This document shows, piece after piece, positions 18,835-28,558 of a DNA stretch of 64,000 nt. Within the stretch, counting starts at the first letter, position 1. Each line of letters starts with the position of its first letter. Origin of the DNA: Stutzerimonas chloritidismutans AW-1 (GTDB lineage: Bacteria > Pseudomonadota > Gammaproteobacteria > Pseudomonadales > Pseudomonadaceae). The DNA lies in assembly GCF_000495915.1 (NCBI RefSeq), contig NZ_AOFQ01000055.1, positions 1 to 64,000 on the forward strand. The letters run 5' to 3'. The position numbers were made by a program, and so were the translations under genes. The notes beneath the pieces are model-generated. The model ran no database searches and was not told the origin of the DNA. It saw nothing but the letters and a program-made list of their open reading frames with translations.

Positions 18835-20307
18835 CTAGTCGCCCGCCTCGCTGAGTTCCTCGGCACCGGCACGCTCCAGCCAGTCGCCCGGCAAGCGCTT
18901 GCTGGCCCGTGCACCGAGCGACTTCAATTGCTCGGCTCGACCAACAAGGTTGCCGCGACCATCGCTAAGCTTGTTGCGCGCCGCCAGGTAAGCACGATCC
19001 ACCTGCTGCAAGCGGCTGCCGATCTCATCGAGATCCTGGATGAAGGCGACGAACTTGTCGTAAAGCCCGCCGGCTTTCTCGGCGATCTCCCGGGCGTTCT
19101 GGCTTTGCCGTTCCTGCCGCCAGAGGCTGTCGATGACCCGCAGGGTGGCGAGCAAGGTCGTCGGACTGACGATCACGATGTGCCGCCCATAGGCTTCTTG
19201 GAACAGATCGGGATCTGCCTGCAGCGCGGCCGCGAAAGCCGCCTCGATCGGCACGAACAGCAGCACGAAGTCGAGGCTCTGCAAACCATCGAGGCGCTGG
19301 TAGTCCTTCAGCGAGAGCCCCTTGAGGTGGCTGCGCAGCGATTGCACATGCTGCTTGAGCGCCAGCGCCCGGCTGCCTTCATCCTCGGCGCAGGTCAGCG
19401 CCTGATAGGCGGTCAGACTGACTTTGGCATCAACCACGACCTGCTTGTCCCCGGGCAGATGGATCAGCACATCCGGCTGAAAACGCTCACCGTCCGGGCT
19501 CTTCAGGCTGACCTGCGTATGGTACTCGCGGCCCTTCTCCAACCCGGCGTGCTCCAGCACCTTTTCCAGCACCAGCTCGCCCCAGTTGCCCTGCGTCTTC
19601 TGCCCTTGCAGCGCACGGGTCAGGTTGGTCGCTTCATCACCAAGGCGTTGGTTCAGCTGCTGCAGGCGCTCCAGCTCGCGAGCCAGGGAGAAGCGCTCGC
19701 GCGCTTCGTTCTGGTAGCTCTCCTCGACTCGCTTCTCGAACGACTGGATGCGTTCCTTCAGCGGTTCGAGCAGCTGCCCCAGGCGCTCATGGCTGGACTC
19801 GCTGAAACGCTGCTCACGCTCGTCGAAGATCTTGCCGGCCAGCTCGGCGAACTGTGCCCGCAGGTCGTCACGCGCTGCCTGCAGGTCTGCCAGCCTTTGC
19901 TGATGGGCGTTGTGCTGTTCGCGCAGTTCGGCTTCGAGCGCGGCATGGGTCGCACTCAACCGGCGCAGTTCACCTTGCTGGGCGTCGCGCTCGGCTTGCA
20001 GGTCGGCAATGGTTTCATCATGGCCGTCACGCTGCGTGCGCAACAGTTCGGCCTCGCGGCGCAGCGCAGCCAGCTCGGCCTGCTGCGCTGATTTTATGCC
20101 ACTCAACTCAGTCAGCTCGATCCGACAGCTCTCCAGCTGCGCCGTCAGCCCCTCCTGCGCCAAGGTGGCCTGTCGGAGCCGCTCATCGAGCAACGCCTGT
20201 TCGGACTCGCTGGCGGACAGGCGGCGCTGCAGATAAAGGCTCAGCCCAGCCAAGGCAGCCAGGCCGAGCGCCAGACCGATCAATAGATGAAGAGGATCAA
20301 AGGACAT
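18835..20307 (-). CDS. rmuC: DNA recombination protein RmuC
   Basis: The 490-residue protein begins with a membrane anchor (LLIGLALGLAALAGLSLYL). A long coiled coil follows (about residues 30-210, rich in Glu, Gln and Arg). The RmuC nuclease-like domain has the blocks GNWGELVLEKVLEHAGLEKG, VDAKVSLTAYQ and HVQSLRSHLKGLSLKDYQ. RmuC limits inversions and rearrangements at short repeats. The ATG at 20305-20307 has GGAG upstream; an in-frame TTG five codons earlier is discounted. Convergent with the DUF4010 gene. Confidence 0.95.
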   Translation of the reverse strand: MSFDPLHLLIGLALGLAALAGLSLYLQRRLSASESEQALLDERLRQATLAQEGLTAQLESCRIELTELSGIKSAQQAELAALRREAELLRTQRDGHDETIADLQAERDAQQGELRRLSATHAALEAELREQHNAHQQRLADLQAARDDLRAQFAELAGKIFDEREQRFSESSHERLGQLLEPLKERIQSFEKRVEESYQNEARERFSLARELERLQQLNQRLGDEATNLTRALQGQKTQGNWGELVLEKVLEHAGLEKGREYHTQVSLKSPDGERFQPDVLIHLPGDKQVVVDAKVSLTAYQALTCAEDEGSRALALKQHVQSLRSHLKGLSLKDYQRLDGLQSLDFVLLFVPIEAAFAAALQADPDLFQEAYGRHIVIVSPTTLLATLRVIDSLWRQERQSQNAREIAEKAGGLYDKFVAFIQDLDEIGSRLQQVDRAYLAARNKLSDGRGNLVGRAEQLKSLGARASKRLPGDWLERAGAEELSEAGD

Positions 20308-20372
20308 GAAGGGCTCCGGCAAAAGTGCCGGGCAGTATAGCGAGCCGCAGGTGGGTGGTCAGGCGGGTGCCG

Positions 20373-20795
20373 TCAGCCCTTGATCCGCTGAAGGAAGCTC
20401 GCAGCCTCCTGGGAACCCTGTGCGGCGGCTTGCTCGAGCCACAGGCGCGCCTTGGCAGGTTCGCTGTGGTCGGGCTGGCAATAAAGGCGCCCCAGCTCCA
20501 GCTGTGCCTGGCAGTCGCCTGCACGGGCCGCCTGACGCAGCAGCTCGAAACCGATACGGCGGTCGCGCTGACCATCGCACTCGCAGCACAGCAGACGCCC
20601 CAGACGACTCTGCGCTTCCACCACGCCCTCACGCGCCGGCTGCTTGAGCAGGCGCCCCGCAATCCGCTTGACACCCTGATTTCTGCCCAGGTGCTGGCTA
20701 TCGAGCAACCACAGCGCCATGCGCAGCGGCAACCGTGCCGTAGGGGCGGTAGTGGCGAAGGAGGCGGAGGGGGCTGTACGCGTTCTCATGCACAT
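20373..20795 (-). CDS. Sel1-like/tetratricopeptide repeat protein
   Basis: A 140-residue protein with Sel1-type repeats (AGRLLKQPAREGVVEAQSRLG, then FELLRQAARAGDCQAQLELG, and ARLWLEQAAAQGSQEAASFL). No signal peptide is evident. Sel1 repeats usually serve protein-protein contact. Two ATGs (20795 and 20789) are possible and neither has a strong ribosome site. It is upstream of rmuC on the same strand, separated by 65 bases, and may be co-transcribed. Confidence 0.8.
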   Translation of the reverse strand: MCMRTRTAPSASFATTAPTARLPLRMALWLLDSQHLGRNQGVKRIAGRLLKQPAREGVVEAQSRLGRLLCCECDGQRDRRIGFELLRQAARAGDCQAQLELGRLYCQPDHSEPAKARLWLEQAAAQGSQEAASFLQRIKG

Positions 20796-21265
20796 CTGGG
20801 GGCTGGATGAATAAGGTCGCGCACTCTACTCCTTTTTTCCGAGAGTTAAAGTCTTGTCAAAAGCGAAAAAATTAGATCCGGATCACACCAAAAATTAATC
20901 CACAGAAGCTGTGGATAAGTCAGTGGACAAACAGAAGACAAATCTATGAATGCCACGTCTCATGGGGGCTGCGCTTAAACTGACGTTTTTTTCGCCAATG
21001 AAAAAAGTGCTTATTTTTCAATTGGTTATTAACGATCTATGAGCTCAGGCGATTTGCGACAGTTTGTCATAAGGCCTTGACAGGCATGCTGCGCAAATGT
21101 GCACAAGTTCAGCGCACCTGACGCAAAGCGGCTTGCCACAAGGGTTGCAGCGGCACAAGAGCGAACTTTCAGACAAAGCTGTTGTCGACCTGCGCACCTT
21201 GCCGGAGCACGGTAGCTACGCTTGTTCTGCGGCTATGCTGTACGCCTCGCATTCTGGAACTGGAA
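20796..21265. other. 470-bp AT-rich intergenic region between the Sel1 gene and ydbH
   Basis: No convincing gene. The first ~250 bases are much richer in A and T than the rest of the window, with several A or T tracts (for example at 20830-20870 and 20985-21020). They hold a pair of DnaA-box-like sites. The divergent promoters of the Sel1 and ydbH genes must lie here. Confidence 0.6.
20896..20918. promoter_or_regulatory. Face-to-face DnaA-box pair
   Basis: TGTGGATAA at 20910-20918 is the exact complement of the DnaA box TTATCCACA. TAATCCACA at 20896-20904 matches it with one mismatch. Together they form an 8-bp inverted repeat (ATCCACAG-AAG-CTGTGGAT). A chromosomal origin is not suggested, since no dnaA, dnaN or rnpA is nearby. 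A titration or regulatory site is possible. Confidence 0.5.
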
Positions 21266-23839
21266 ATGACGAAACCGTCGAGAATACTGCGCTGGCTGCT
21301 GGCTGGCCTGCTGCTACTGCTGCTACTTGCCGGCGGTTTCGCCTGGTATCAATGGACAGCATTCAAGCGCGAACAAGGCATCGTCGAACTCGACTGGCAG
21401 GGGCTGCGTGTCTCTTCCAGAAGCATATCGATCCGCCAGCTTGACTATGCACAGCTGACCGAGAACGGCCTCAACCTGACCGTCCGGGCTGAAAATATTG
21501 CGCTGCAAGTTCCCAGCCTTTTTCAGCCATTTCCACCACAATCGCTTCAAATAGATCGCCTCAGCACGACCCTACTCTCGCTACCCCGTGCCGGGAACGA
21601 GAGCTCGCCTCCGCGCGACGCCGAGCAATATGCACGCTGGGGGGCATGGCTGCCGCAGCGAATGACCATAGCTGATCTGAGGATGGACCTCCCCTGCGCG
21701 AAGGGTCGTTGCGACGAACGGGGTAGCCTGTGGCTGGAACACGCCGGCGAAACACTGCTGCCTGTCGATGCCCGGCTGGACCTGCGCCGCAACGAACACC
21801 GTGTTTCGCTGATCGTCAGTGCACAGGGACCAGACCCCATGCACAGCCTGATCGAAGCCAGACTGCTGATCGACGAGCAGTCGCGCCTGGAAGGCAGTAA
21901 CCGGCTCAACCTCCTCGGCAACACCCTGCGATCCGATGGCACCCTTGCCATGGGCAGCTTGCCGGAAGCGCCCTGGCTGTTGAGCTGGCTAAGCGATTGG
22001 ACCGGCTACGAACCCACCCCGCTGCCAGACATGCCAGCTGACATGCGGCTTGGCGCAGGTTGGGCGCTTAGCGTGCCTCGCTCGACAGACGGCACGCTCG
22101 AATGGCGCCGTGCCGGCGGGGATCTGCGTCTCTCCGGCCACTTGCCGGCGCCGTGGCCGATCATCGGGCTTGGCGAGCTGCAAGGCGATATCGACCTCAC
22201 GGCTAATGGACAGGATGGCCTGTGGCTGCCTACCGAGCTGAAAGCCAATGTCCAGCTACGCCCCGAACCGGCGCTCGTCGCCGACCTCCCCGAGAATCTG
22301 CGACCTGAGCGGCTGAATATCCAGATCGAGCCCTTGGATGCCGAAACCGATCAAGACGAACTGCCGCTACAGGTCAAGCTGGACGCCCAAGGCGCCACAC
22401 CGGCGACCCTGCAGGCACGGGTGCGACTGAATACCGCACCGCCATATGTACTGCAGATCGAGCAGGCGCAACTGCAACTGCGCAGTAGCAAGCTGAAGCT
22501 GGATGCACTTTCGCTAGGAGGTCTGGAGGCCACGCTGGACTTCTCCGGTCGTGCGAGCCTCGAGCAGATCGATGTACAGCTGCATAAAAGCTCACGGGCC
22601 ACCCTCACCGACCTGACCAGCGGAGAACTCACTGCCCGCCAACTGCAGGCCCTGCTCTCCCAACCGCTCAGCCTGCATCTCGGCCGCCGCAACTCAGAGC
22701 CGCCTAGCTGGCGCGTACAGGGGCCTCTGGACCTGCGCGTCAGCCGACTGGATCACCCGCGACTGATCTCCCAGGGCTGGCGCTGGAGCGGGCAGCTGGA
22801 AGCTGATGCCACAAAACTCGCAGCGACCGGCCCATTGAGCAACGATGTCGGGCTGACACTGGCAGCAAACCTGAACAAGCGCTGGAACGGCCCACTACAG
22901 GCAAGCGGCAAGCTACAGGAGATCTTTCTGCGCGCCGGCAACCCGCTTGCCCGCAGCTTCACAGCCTGGCCGGAGATGCTCGAACTGAACAGCGGGCGCC
23001 TGCTGGCTGATGGCACGCTTTCTGTGCCAGCTGGCAGCACACCGCCATCCGCCAGGCTCACGCTGGAGGCCCGCGGACTGGCCGGCATCATCGACCGCGC
23101 CGAGATATCCGGGCTCGACGCAAGAATCGCTGCAAGCCTCGAGCGCAACCGCCTGGAGATGGATATAACCGAGCTGCGCCTCGCTCAGCTCAACCCCGGA
23201 TTCACTTTTGGCCCGCTGCTGCTGCGCGGAAACTACCGCACCGGTCTCGATCATCCAGTGCAAGGCCAGCTGCGCTGGGCAACCGCGGAAACCCAAATCT
23301 TCGGCGGCAGGTTCTGGCTCGCCCCCGCCACGCTCGACCTGGCTGCACCGCAGCAACAATTAAGCGCCAAGCTGCAAGGACTGCAACTGAGCGACATGCT
23401 CGCCGCCTACCCTACCGAAGGGCTCGATGGCAGCGGCCTGATTGATGGCAGCTTCGACATTCGCCGCAGCGCACTCGGGTTCAGCGTCGACCAGGGCGAG
23501 CTGGCCGCACGCGCACCCGGCGGTGTACTGCGCTTTCGTTCGCCGAAGATAGAAGCCCTTGGCCAGTCGAACCCGGCCATGAAGATCGTCACCGAAGCCC
23601 TGCACGATTTTCATTATGATCGGCTGAGCAGTGACGTCCGCTATGATGAGAGCGGCAAACTGAACCTCGCGCTGCGCCTGAACGGCCGCAACCCAGCCCT
23701 GGAAGGAGGCCGCCCGATCAATTTTTCGATCAATCTGGAAGAGGACATTCCGGCGCTGCTGACCAGCTTGCAACTGAGCGACCGGGTAAGCGAAACAATT
23801 CAACGACGGGTGCAGGAACATCTTCAACGCCTTCAATGA
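21266..23839 (+). CDS. ydbH: YdbH family intermembrane (AsmA-like) protein
   Basis: The 857-residue protein has a single N-terminal membrane anchor (ILRWLLAGLLLLLLLAGGFAWY) and a long periplasmic beta-rich body, as in YdbH. In E. coli, YdbH acts with TamB and YhdP in moving phospholipids between inner and outer membranes and pairs with the lipoprotein YnbE. The C-terminus (KMNLALRLNGRNP-like stretch, here GKLNLALRLNGRNPAL, and GGRPINFSINLEEDIPALL) fits the family. The ATG at 21266 (MTKPSRIL) puts the anchor at the N-terminus. It is the first gene of ydbH-ynbE-ydbL. Confidence 0.92.
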   Translation: MTKPSRILRWLLAGLLLLLLLAGGFAWYQWTAFKREQGIVELDWQGLRVSSRSISIRQLDYAQLTENGLNLTVRAENIALQVPSLFQPFPPQSLQIDRLSTTLLSLPRAGNESSPPRDAEQYARWGAWLPQRMTIADLRMDLPCAKGRCDERGSLWLEHAGETLLPVDARLDLRRNEHRVSLIVSAQGPDPMHSLIEARLLIDEQSRLEGSNRLNLLGNTLRSDGTLAMGSLPEAPWLLSWLSDWTGYEPTPLPDMPADMRLGAGWALSVPRSTDGTLEWRRAGGDLRLSGHLPAPWPIIGLGELQGDIDLTANGQDGLWLPTELKANVQLRPEPALVADLPENLRPERLNIQIEPLDAETDQDELPLQVKLDAQGATPATLQARVRLNTAPPYVLQIEQAQLQLRSSKLKLDALSLGGLEATLDFSGRASLEQIDVQLHKSSRATLTDLTSGELTARQLQALLSQPLSLHLGRRNSEPPSWRVQGPLDLRVSRLDHPRLISQGWRWSGQLEADATKLAATGPLSNDVGLTLAANLNKRWNGPLQASGKLQEIFLRAGNPLARSFTAWPEMLELNSGRLLADGTLSVPAGSTPPSARLTLEARGLAGIIDRAEISGLDARIAASLERNRLEMDITELRLAQLNPGFTFGPLLLRGNYRTGLDHPVQGQLRWATAETQIFGGRFWLAPATLDLAAPQQQLSAKLQGLQLSDMLAAYPTEGLDGSGLIDGSFDIRRSALGFSVDQGELAARAPGGVLRFRSPKIEALGQSNPAMKIVTEALHDFHYDRLSSDVRYDESGKLNLALRLNGRNPALEGGRPINFSINLEEDIPALLTSLQLSDRVSETIQRRVQEHLQRLQ

Positions 23840-23876
23840 GGCTCTGCAGCCGCTAGCCGACACAGGAGAGACCGCC

Positions 23877-24068
23877 ATGCGGTTGCACCAATCGCTGACC
23901 ATTCTGCTGCTGGCCGTGCTCGCCAGCGCCTGTACGCCGCGGGTGGAACTGGCCGTACCGAACGAGCCGATCAACATCAACCTGAACGTAAAGATCGAGC
24001 ATGAGATTTACATCCGGGTGGACAAGCAGCTCGACTCGATCATTAACGAAGACAGCGGACTGTTCTGA
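23877..24068 (+). CDS. ynbE: YnbE family outer-membrane lipoprotein
   Basis: A 63-residue lipoprotein with signal LAVLASAC (Cys19) and the conserved NININLNVKIEHEI stretch. In E. coli YnbE multimers add beta strands to the C-terminus of YdbH to complete the intermembrane bridge. An AGGAGAG ribosome site precedes the ATG. It follows ydbH by 37 bases and precedes ydbL by 8. Confidence 0.92.
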   Translation: MRLHQSLTILLLAVLASACTPRVELAVPNEPININLNVKIEHEIYIRVDKQLDSIINEDSGLF

Positions 24069-24076
24069 GGACGACG

Positions 24077-24421
24077 ATGAAAATCTATCTGAAATTGGCA
24101 AGCCTGCTGTTGGCACTCATGATCGCTCTGCCAGCGGCAGCCATGACACTCAACGAAGCCATGTCCGCCCTGGGTGACGCCAAGGCCAGCGGCTTGCTTG
24201 GCGAGAAGCCCGACGGCTATCTCGGCGTGGTGCGGTCCAGCCAGAACGCCGAGGACATCGCAAGCCAGATCAATCAGGCGCGCCGAGCCGAGTACCACCG
24301 CGTCGCCAAGCAAAACGGCATCAGCGTCAGCGACGTGGAAGCCATCGCCGGCAAGAAAGCCATCGAGAAGACGCCCTCGGGCCAGATCATTCAGCTCAAC
24401 GGCAACTGGGTTCGCAAGTAA
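24077..24421 (+). CDS. ydbL: YdbL family (DUF1318) periplasmic protein
   Basis: The 114-residue protein has a signal peptide (LLLALMIALPAAA, cleavage near residue 22) and the DUF1318 core: AKASGLLGEKPDGYLGVV, ARRAEYHRVAKQNG, and GQIIQLNGNWVRK at the C-terminus. In E. coli YdbL is a periplasmic factor that limits runaway YnbE assembly. Last gene of the operon. Confidence 0.93.
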   Translation: MKIYLKLASLLLALMIALPAAAMTLNEAMSALGDAKASGLLGEKPDGYLGVVRSSQNAEDIASQINQARRAEYHRVAKQNGISVSDVEAIAGKKAIEKTPSGQIIQLNGNWVRK

Positions 24422-24429
24422 CCAACGAT

Positions 24430-24452
24430 GATGGCCGGGTCTGCCGGCCATC
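24430..24452. terminator. Hairpin after ydbL
   Basis: GATGGCCGG / CCGGCCATC perfect 9-bp stem with a five-base loop, in the 48-base gap between the convergent stops. No T-run follows, so terminator activity is a weak call. Confidence 0.5.
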
Positions 24453-24469
24453 GCTCTTCGCGGCAGCGC

Positions 24470-24778
24470 CTACAGCAGCGTCAGAGCGTGTGCCCGGACC
24501 ACCAGGCTCTCCTGCCGAAACCGGCGCTCCAGCTCGGCGCGATAATCTGCCCACCAGCCCCTGTCCAGATCATTGGCCATGACTTCGTAGACCACCGACT
24601 CGTCATGAACCGCGCTGTCGCCCTCTTCCAACCAATAGCCACTCGCCGGGGCTCGCGAATAGGTGGTCAGGCCACCGAAACGCTCGATGAGCTCATCACG
24701 CACAGCACGGAAAGACGACTTCGGCAGCGCCTGCTGATCGTTGTCGTAAAGCGGTAGCAGCAACTGAATCAGATACAT
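24470..24778 (-). CDS. Conserved hypothetical protein downstream of polB
   Basis: A 102-residue soluble protein (MYLIQLLLPLYDNDQQALPK...) with no signal or membrane segment. The C-terminal half (VVYEVMANDLDRGWWADYRAELERRF) is acidic and helical. The function is unknown. It probably belongs to a small-protein family of pseudomonads found near polB or metabolic genes. The ATG at 24776-24778 has GGAG seven bases upstream. An in-frame ATG ten codons earlier lacks one. It lies 72 bases past the polB stop on the same strand. Confidence 0.75.
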   Translation of the reverse strand: MYLIQLLLPLYDNDQQALPKSSFRAVRDELIERFGGLTTYSRAPASGYWLEEGDSAVHDESVVYEVMANDLDRGWWADYRAELERRFRQESLVVRAHALTLL

Positions 24779-24850
24779 GTCGGCACTCCAGTGAATGTTG
24801 CTCGACATATGACCGGCCCGGCACCAGATAGATGCCGCGAGCCGGTGAGC

Positions 24851-27217
24851 TCAGAACAAGCCGAGCTGCCCGTCGACGAGCGACGCGAAGTCATCGCCCA
24901 CGAAGGGCAGAATCGCATCCGCCACGGGCTGCAGTTGCCGCGTTACATAGTGGTCGTAGTCGACAGCCGATGACCGTGTTTCCAGCGGCTCGGGCCCGGC
25001 GACCGTCATCAGGTAGCTGATCCAGCCACCGTTCTGATACTGCCGAGGCCGCCCCTGACGGTCGTTGTAGTCATCCGCCAAACGCGCCGCACGCACATGG
25101 GGTGGCACATTGCGCTGGTAGTCATCGAGCCTGCGGCGCAAGCGCTTGCGATAGATCAGCAGCTCATCCAGCTCACCGGCCAGCGTGCGCCGTACGTAGT
25201 CGCGCACATACTCCCCATGCGGCTGGCGGTGGAAGATGCGCTGGTAGAGCTCCTGCTGAAAGCGCTGGGCCAATGGCGACCAGTCGGTACGCACGGTTTC
25301 CAGCCCCTTGAAGACCATACCGTCGCTGCCATCGGGCCGGGTGATCAGTCCGGCATAACGTTTCTTGCTGCCCTCCTCCGCACCACGAATGGTCGGCATC
25401 AAAAAGCGCCGGAAATGGGTTTCGTATTGCAGCTCCAGCGCACTACCCAGCCCGTACTCGGACTGCAGATACACTCGCCACCAATCATTGATGTCCTGTA
25501 CCAGCTGACGGCCGATCAGGGCGGCCTCGTCATCCGAATGCGCTTTGCGCAGCCAGACGAACGTGGAATCGGTATCGCCATAGATGACGGCATGCCCCTG
25601 CGCCTCGATCAGCTCCCGTGTGCGCCGCATGATCTCGTGACCGCGCAGGGTGATGGACGAGGCCAGGCGCGTATCGAAGAAACGGCAGCCACTGGAACCG
25701 AGCACGCCGTAGAAGGCATTCATGATGATTTTCAGCGCCTGCGACAACGGCTTGTTGTGCTCGCGTTTCGCCGTTTCGCGCCCCTCCCAGACGCGCTCCA
25801 CGATTGCCGGCAGACAGTGCCTAGTCCGCGAGAAGCGCGCACCGCGGAAGCCGGGAATCGATTGTTCGTCATCCGGCTGGCGCAGTCCGTCGATCAACCC
25901 CACCGGGTCGATGAGAAAGGTTCGTATGATCGACGGATAGAGACTCTTGTAATCGAGCACCAGTACTGATTCGTAAAGCCCCGGCTGCGAATTCATCACG
26001 AAGCCACCCGGGCTGGCCTCCGGCTGCCGCTCTCCAAGATTCGGCGCGACGAAGCCCTGGCGATGCATCAGCGGCAGGTACAGATGCTCGAAGGCCGCGA
26101 CCGAACCGCCACTGCGATCCGCAGCCAGTCCGGTCACCGTGGCGCGCTCGAGAAGGAAGGTCAGCAGTTCCGTGCGGGCGAAGATGCGTGTTACCAGCTC
26201 GCAATCCTTGAGGTTGTAGCGCGCCAGAGCCGGTTTGTCCTCGGCGAACATGCGATCGATTTCCGCCATGCGCTGGTAGGGATTGTCAATGGCCTTGCCT
26301 TCACCCAGAAGGGTCTGGGCGACGTTCTCCAAGCTAAAGGAGGGGAAGCTCCACGTAGCCGAGCGAAGCGCCTCGATGCCATCGATGATCAGGCGCCCGG
26401 CGGCCGCGGCGAAATAATGATTGCCGCGACCGCCGTGCTCGCGCCACTCCATCTCCGCACCACCGCGCCCCAGACGCAACGGCACTTGCAGGCGCTGCGA
26501 ATGATCGCGCAGCACGCGCAGATCGAACTGCACCAGATTCCAGCCGATGATCGCATCCGGGTCATGCTCGGCAAACCAGTCGTTCAGCCGCTCGAGCAAC
26601 TCGCGTCGGCTATCGCAATACTGCAGAGAAAAATCGACGGTCGTGCCCTGCCCGTTTTCCGGTCCGAGCATGTAGACCTGGCGCTGGCTACAGCCCTCCA
26701 GCGCAATGGAATAGAGATCGCCACTGGAGGTGGTTTCGATATCCAGCGAAACCAGCTTGAGCGTCGGGCGATAGTCAGGCGCCGGTTTGAGCTGCGCATC
26801 GATCGACGCACCGTCACCGCCCGACACCTCCGAAAAGGACACCGGCGCGGTGATGAAACGCTCCATCAGGTAGCGCTCGGGCGGACGGATATCGGACTCA
26901 TAGACGTCCACCCCGGCCTCACGCAGCAACCGCGCGCAATCCAGCAAGCGACGGTACGAACGGCTGTACAACCCCATCACTGGCCGATGGCGGAAGTCGC
27001 ACAAGGCCAGCGGTCGCAATTTCACATCGCGCTCGCGACGTAGCAGCGCTTCAGCAAGAGGACGCTGCTCTTCGGGGATGAAAGCGACGGAATCTTGATG
27101 CGGGACACGTAGCTGCTGCGCGCCAGCGTCGGTGGCCAGCCAGAAACTGACCTCCGTACCCTCCGGCGCATCCCGCCAGTGCCGGGTCAGGATAAAGCCC
27201 CGCCGTAGCTGCGACAT
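24851..27217 (-). CDS. polB: DNA polymerase II (family B)
   Basis: The 788-residue protein is a family-B polymerase with 3'-5' exonuclease. Exonuclease motif [13 protein letters not shown] is near residue 160, WNLVQFDL near 225. Polymerase motif A is DYKSLYPSI, motif [13 protein letters not shown], and motif [10 protein letters not shown]. The length is close to E. coli Pol II (783). It acts in SOS-linked replication restart and translesion bypass. The ATG at 27215-27217 ([10 protein letters not shown]) is preferred over one seven codons upstream, which adds no conserved sequence. Confidence 0.95.
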   Translation of the reverse strand: MSQLRRGFILTRHWRDAPEGTEVSFWLATDAGAQQLRVPHQDSVAFIPEEQRPLAEALLRRERDVKLRPLALCDFRHRPVMGLYSRSYRRLLDCARLLREAGVDVYESDIRPPERYLMERFITAPVSFSEVSGGDGASIDAQLKPAPDYRPTLKLVSLDIETTSSGDLYSIALEGCSQRQVYMLGPENGQGTTVDFSLQYCDSRRELLERLNDWFAEHDPDAIIGWNLVQFDLRVLRDHSQRLQVPLRLGRGGAEMEWREHGGRGNHYFAAAAGRLIIDGIEALRSATWSFPSFSLENVAQTLLGEGKAIDNPYQRMAEIDRMFAEDKPALARYNLKDCELVTRIFARTELLTFLLERATVTGLAADRSGGSVAAFEHLYLPLMHRQGFVAPNLGERQPEASPGGFVMNSQPGLYESVLVLDYKSLYPSIIRTFLIDPVGLIDGLRQPDDEQSIPGFRGARFSRTRHCLPAIVERVWEGRETAKREHNKPLSQALKIIMNAFYGVLGSSGCRFFDTRLASSITLRGHEIMRRTRELIEAQGHAVIYGDTDSTFVWLRKAHSDDEAALIGRQLVQDINDWWRVYLQSEYGLGSALELQYETHFRRFLMPTIRGAEEGSKKRYAGLITRPDGSDGMVFKGLETVRTDWSPLAQRFQQELYQRIFHRQPHGEYVRDYVRRTLAGELDELLIYRKRLRRRLDDYQRNVPPHVRAARLADDYNDRQGRPRQYQNGGWISYLMTVAGPEPLETRSSAVDYDHYVTRQLQPVADAILPFVGDDFASLVDGQLGLF

Positions 27218-27333
27218 CACCCTCCCCTCGCTTCGCACAACACTGTGATGGCCATGCAGCAGACTGCACCTGCCGTTGAAGCGTAGCCATCATCAGACAA
27301 ACCCGGCCGCCGCATACCGAGGGCACAAAAAGC

Positions 27334-27364
27334 AAAAACCCCCGGACTCTGTCGAGTTCAGGGG
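27334..27364 (-). terminator. Terminator of tRNA-Ser
   Basis: On the reverse strand CCCC..ACTC / GAGT..GGGG forms an interrupted stem with a GACA loop, followed by GTTTTTG. It is 17 bases past the tRNA 3' end. Confidence 0.8.
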
Positions 27365-27380
27365 CTTAGGCTATATGTAA

Positions 27381-27470
27381 TGGCGGAGAGATAGGGATTT
27401 GAACCCTAGGTACCCGCGAGGGTACAACGGATTTCGAATCCGTCCCGTTCGGCCACTCCGGCATCTCTCC
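27381..27470 (-). tRNA. tRNA-Ser (anticodon CGA)
   Basis: 90 bases including CCA. The acceptor GGAGAGA pairs with TCTCTCC; the anticodon loop reads TTCGAAA (CGA); a long variable arm (TACCCTCGCGGGTA) marks a class II tRNA. The T arm contains GGTTCAAATCC. Confidence 0.97.
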
Positions 27471-27595
27471 AGCGGCGCGCATCATAGCAGCTGGAGCAGG
27501 TTTGTCGAACCCCAACTGCATAGATTTTTTACCGTTTTCAGTCTCTTGCGTCCCACCATGAGCGGACGCAGGGCGAGCCTGGTCATGCAGTTCAG

Positions 27596-28465
27596 TCAGA
27601 CCGTCAGGCGGGTCAGCGCCTCGCGGTACTTGTCGGCAGTTCGCTGCGCAACGTCGGCCGGAACAGCCGGAGCCGGCGGCTGCTTGTTCCAGCCGGTCGA
27701 TTCGAGCCAGTCACGGACGAACTGCTTGTCGAAGCTCGGCGGGTTCTTACCTTCCTCGTAGCTATCGGCTGGCCAGAAGCGGCTCGAGTCAGGAGTGAGC
27801 ACTTCGTCCATCAGTGTCAGCGTGCCGTCGTCGTCGAGCCCGAACTCGAACTTGGTGTCGGCGATGATGATGCCGCGCGTGGCAGCGTACTCGACTGCCG
27901 CGCTATAGAGCGCGATGGACACGTCGCGCACCTGGGCAGCAAGCTCCTTGCCGATGATAGCCTCGCACTGCTCGAACGAGATGTTCTCGTCGTGATCGCC
28001 CACTGCCGCCTTGGTCGAAGGTGTGAAGATCGGCTGCGGCAGCTTGGCAGCTTCTTTCAAACCAACCGGGAGCTGGATGCCGCAAACCGTGCCGCTCTTT
28101 TGGTATTCCTTCCAGCCGGAGCCGACGATATAGCCACGCACAATCGCCTCCACTGCTACCGGCTTTAGACGCTTGGCGACCACGGCACGGCCTTCTACCA
28201 GCGGCAACTCGGCTGCCGGCACAACGTCTTCGACCTTGTCACCGGTGAAGTGGTTGGGGATCAGGCCGTTGAGCTTGTCGAACCAGAAGTTGGAGATCGC
28301 GGTGAGTATCTTGCCTTTCTCCGGAATCGGTTCGGCGAGAATCACGTCGAACGCCGATAGACGATCGGTGGCGACCATGAGCATGCGTTTGTCGTCGATC
28401 TCGTAGAGATCACGAACCTTGCCCGAATAGATCTTCTTCAGGCTGAGGGCGGTGGGAGTGGTCAT
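27596..28465 (-). CDS. purC: Phosphoribosylaminoimidazole-succinocarboxamide synthase (long form)
   Basis: PurC makes SAICAR from CAIR, aspartate and ATP in purine synthesis. The 289-residue protein carries [53 protein letters not shown] and [14 protein letters not shown]. This is the ~290-300 residue form seen in yeast Ade1 and several proteobacteria. P. aeruginosa PurC is ~236 residues with a different N-terminal half. It lies 93 bases after bamC. See findings for its unusual place. Confidence 0.94.
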   Translation of the reverse strand: MTTPTALSLKKIYSGKVRDLYEIDDKRMLMVATDRLSAFDVILAEPIPEKGKILTAISNFWFDKLNGLIPNHFTGDKVEDVVPAAELPLVEGRAVVAKRLKPVAVEAIVRGYIVGSGWKEYQKSGTVCGIQLPVGLKEAAKLPQPIFTPSTKAAVGDHDENISFEQCEAIIGKELAAQVRDVSIALYSAAVEYAATRGIIIADTKFEFGLDDDGTLTLMDEVLTPDSSRFWPADSYEEGKNPPSFDKQFVRDWLESTGWNKQPPAPAVPADVAQRTADKYREALTRLTV

Positions 28466-28504
28466 ACGAAACTTCCGCGGTTGGCAGGTCGGCAGAAACG
28501 AAAC

Positions 28505-28527
28505 AGGCGAAACCGAGGGTTTCGCCT
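28505..28527 (-). terminator. Hairpin between bamC and purC
   Basis: AGGCGAAACC / GGTTTCGCCT perfect 10-bp stem with a three-base loop. On the reverse strand it is followed by GTTTCGTTTC. It may partly end the dapA-bamC transcript before purC. Confidence 0.65.
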
Positions 28528-28558
28528 ATCCGTGTCGTGTTGCAAGGGCAGCTCTCGC

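Noticed and set aside
20796..21265. Chromosomal replication origin
   Set aside because: Only two DnaA boxes, no dnaA/dnaN/rpmH/rnpA neighbourhood, and no AT-rich 13-mer array.
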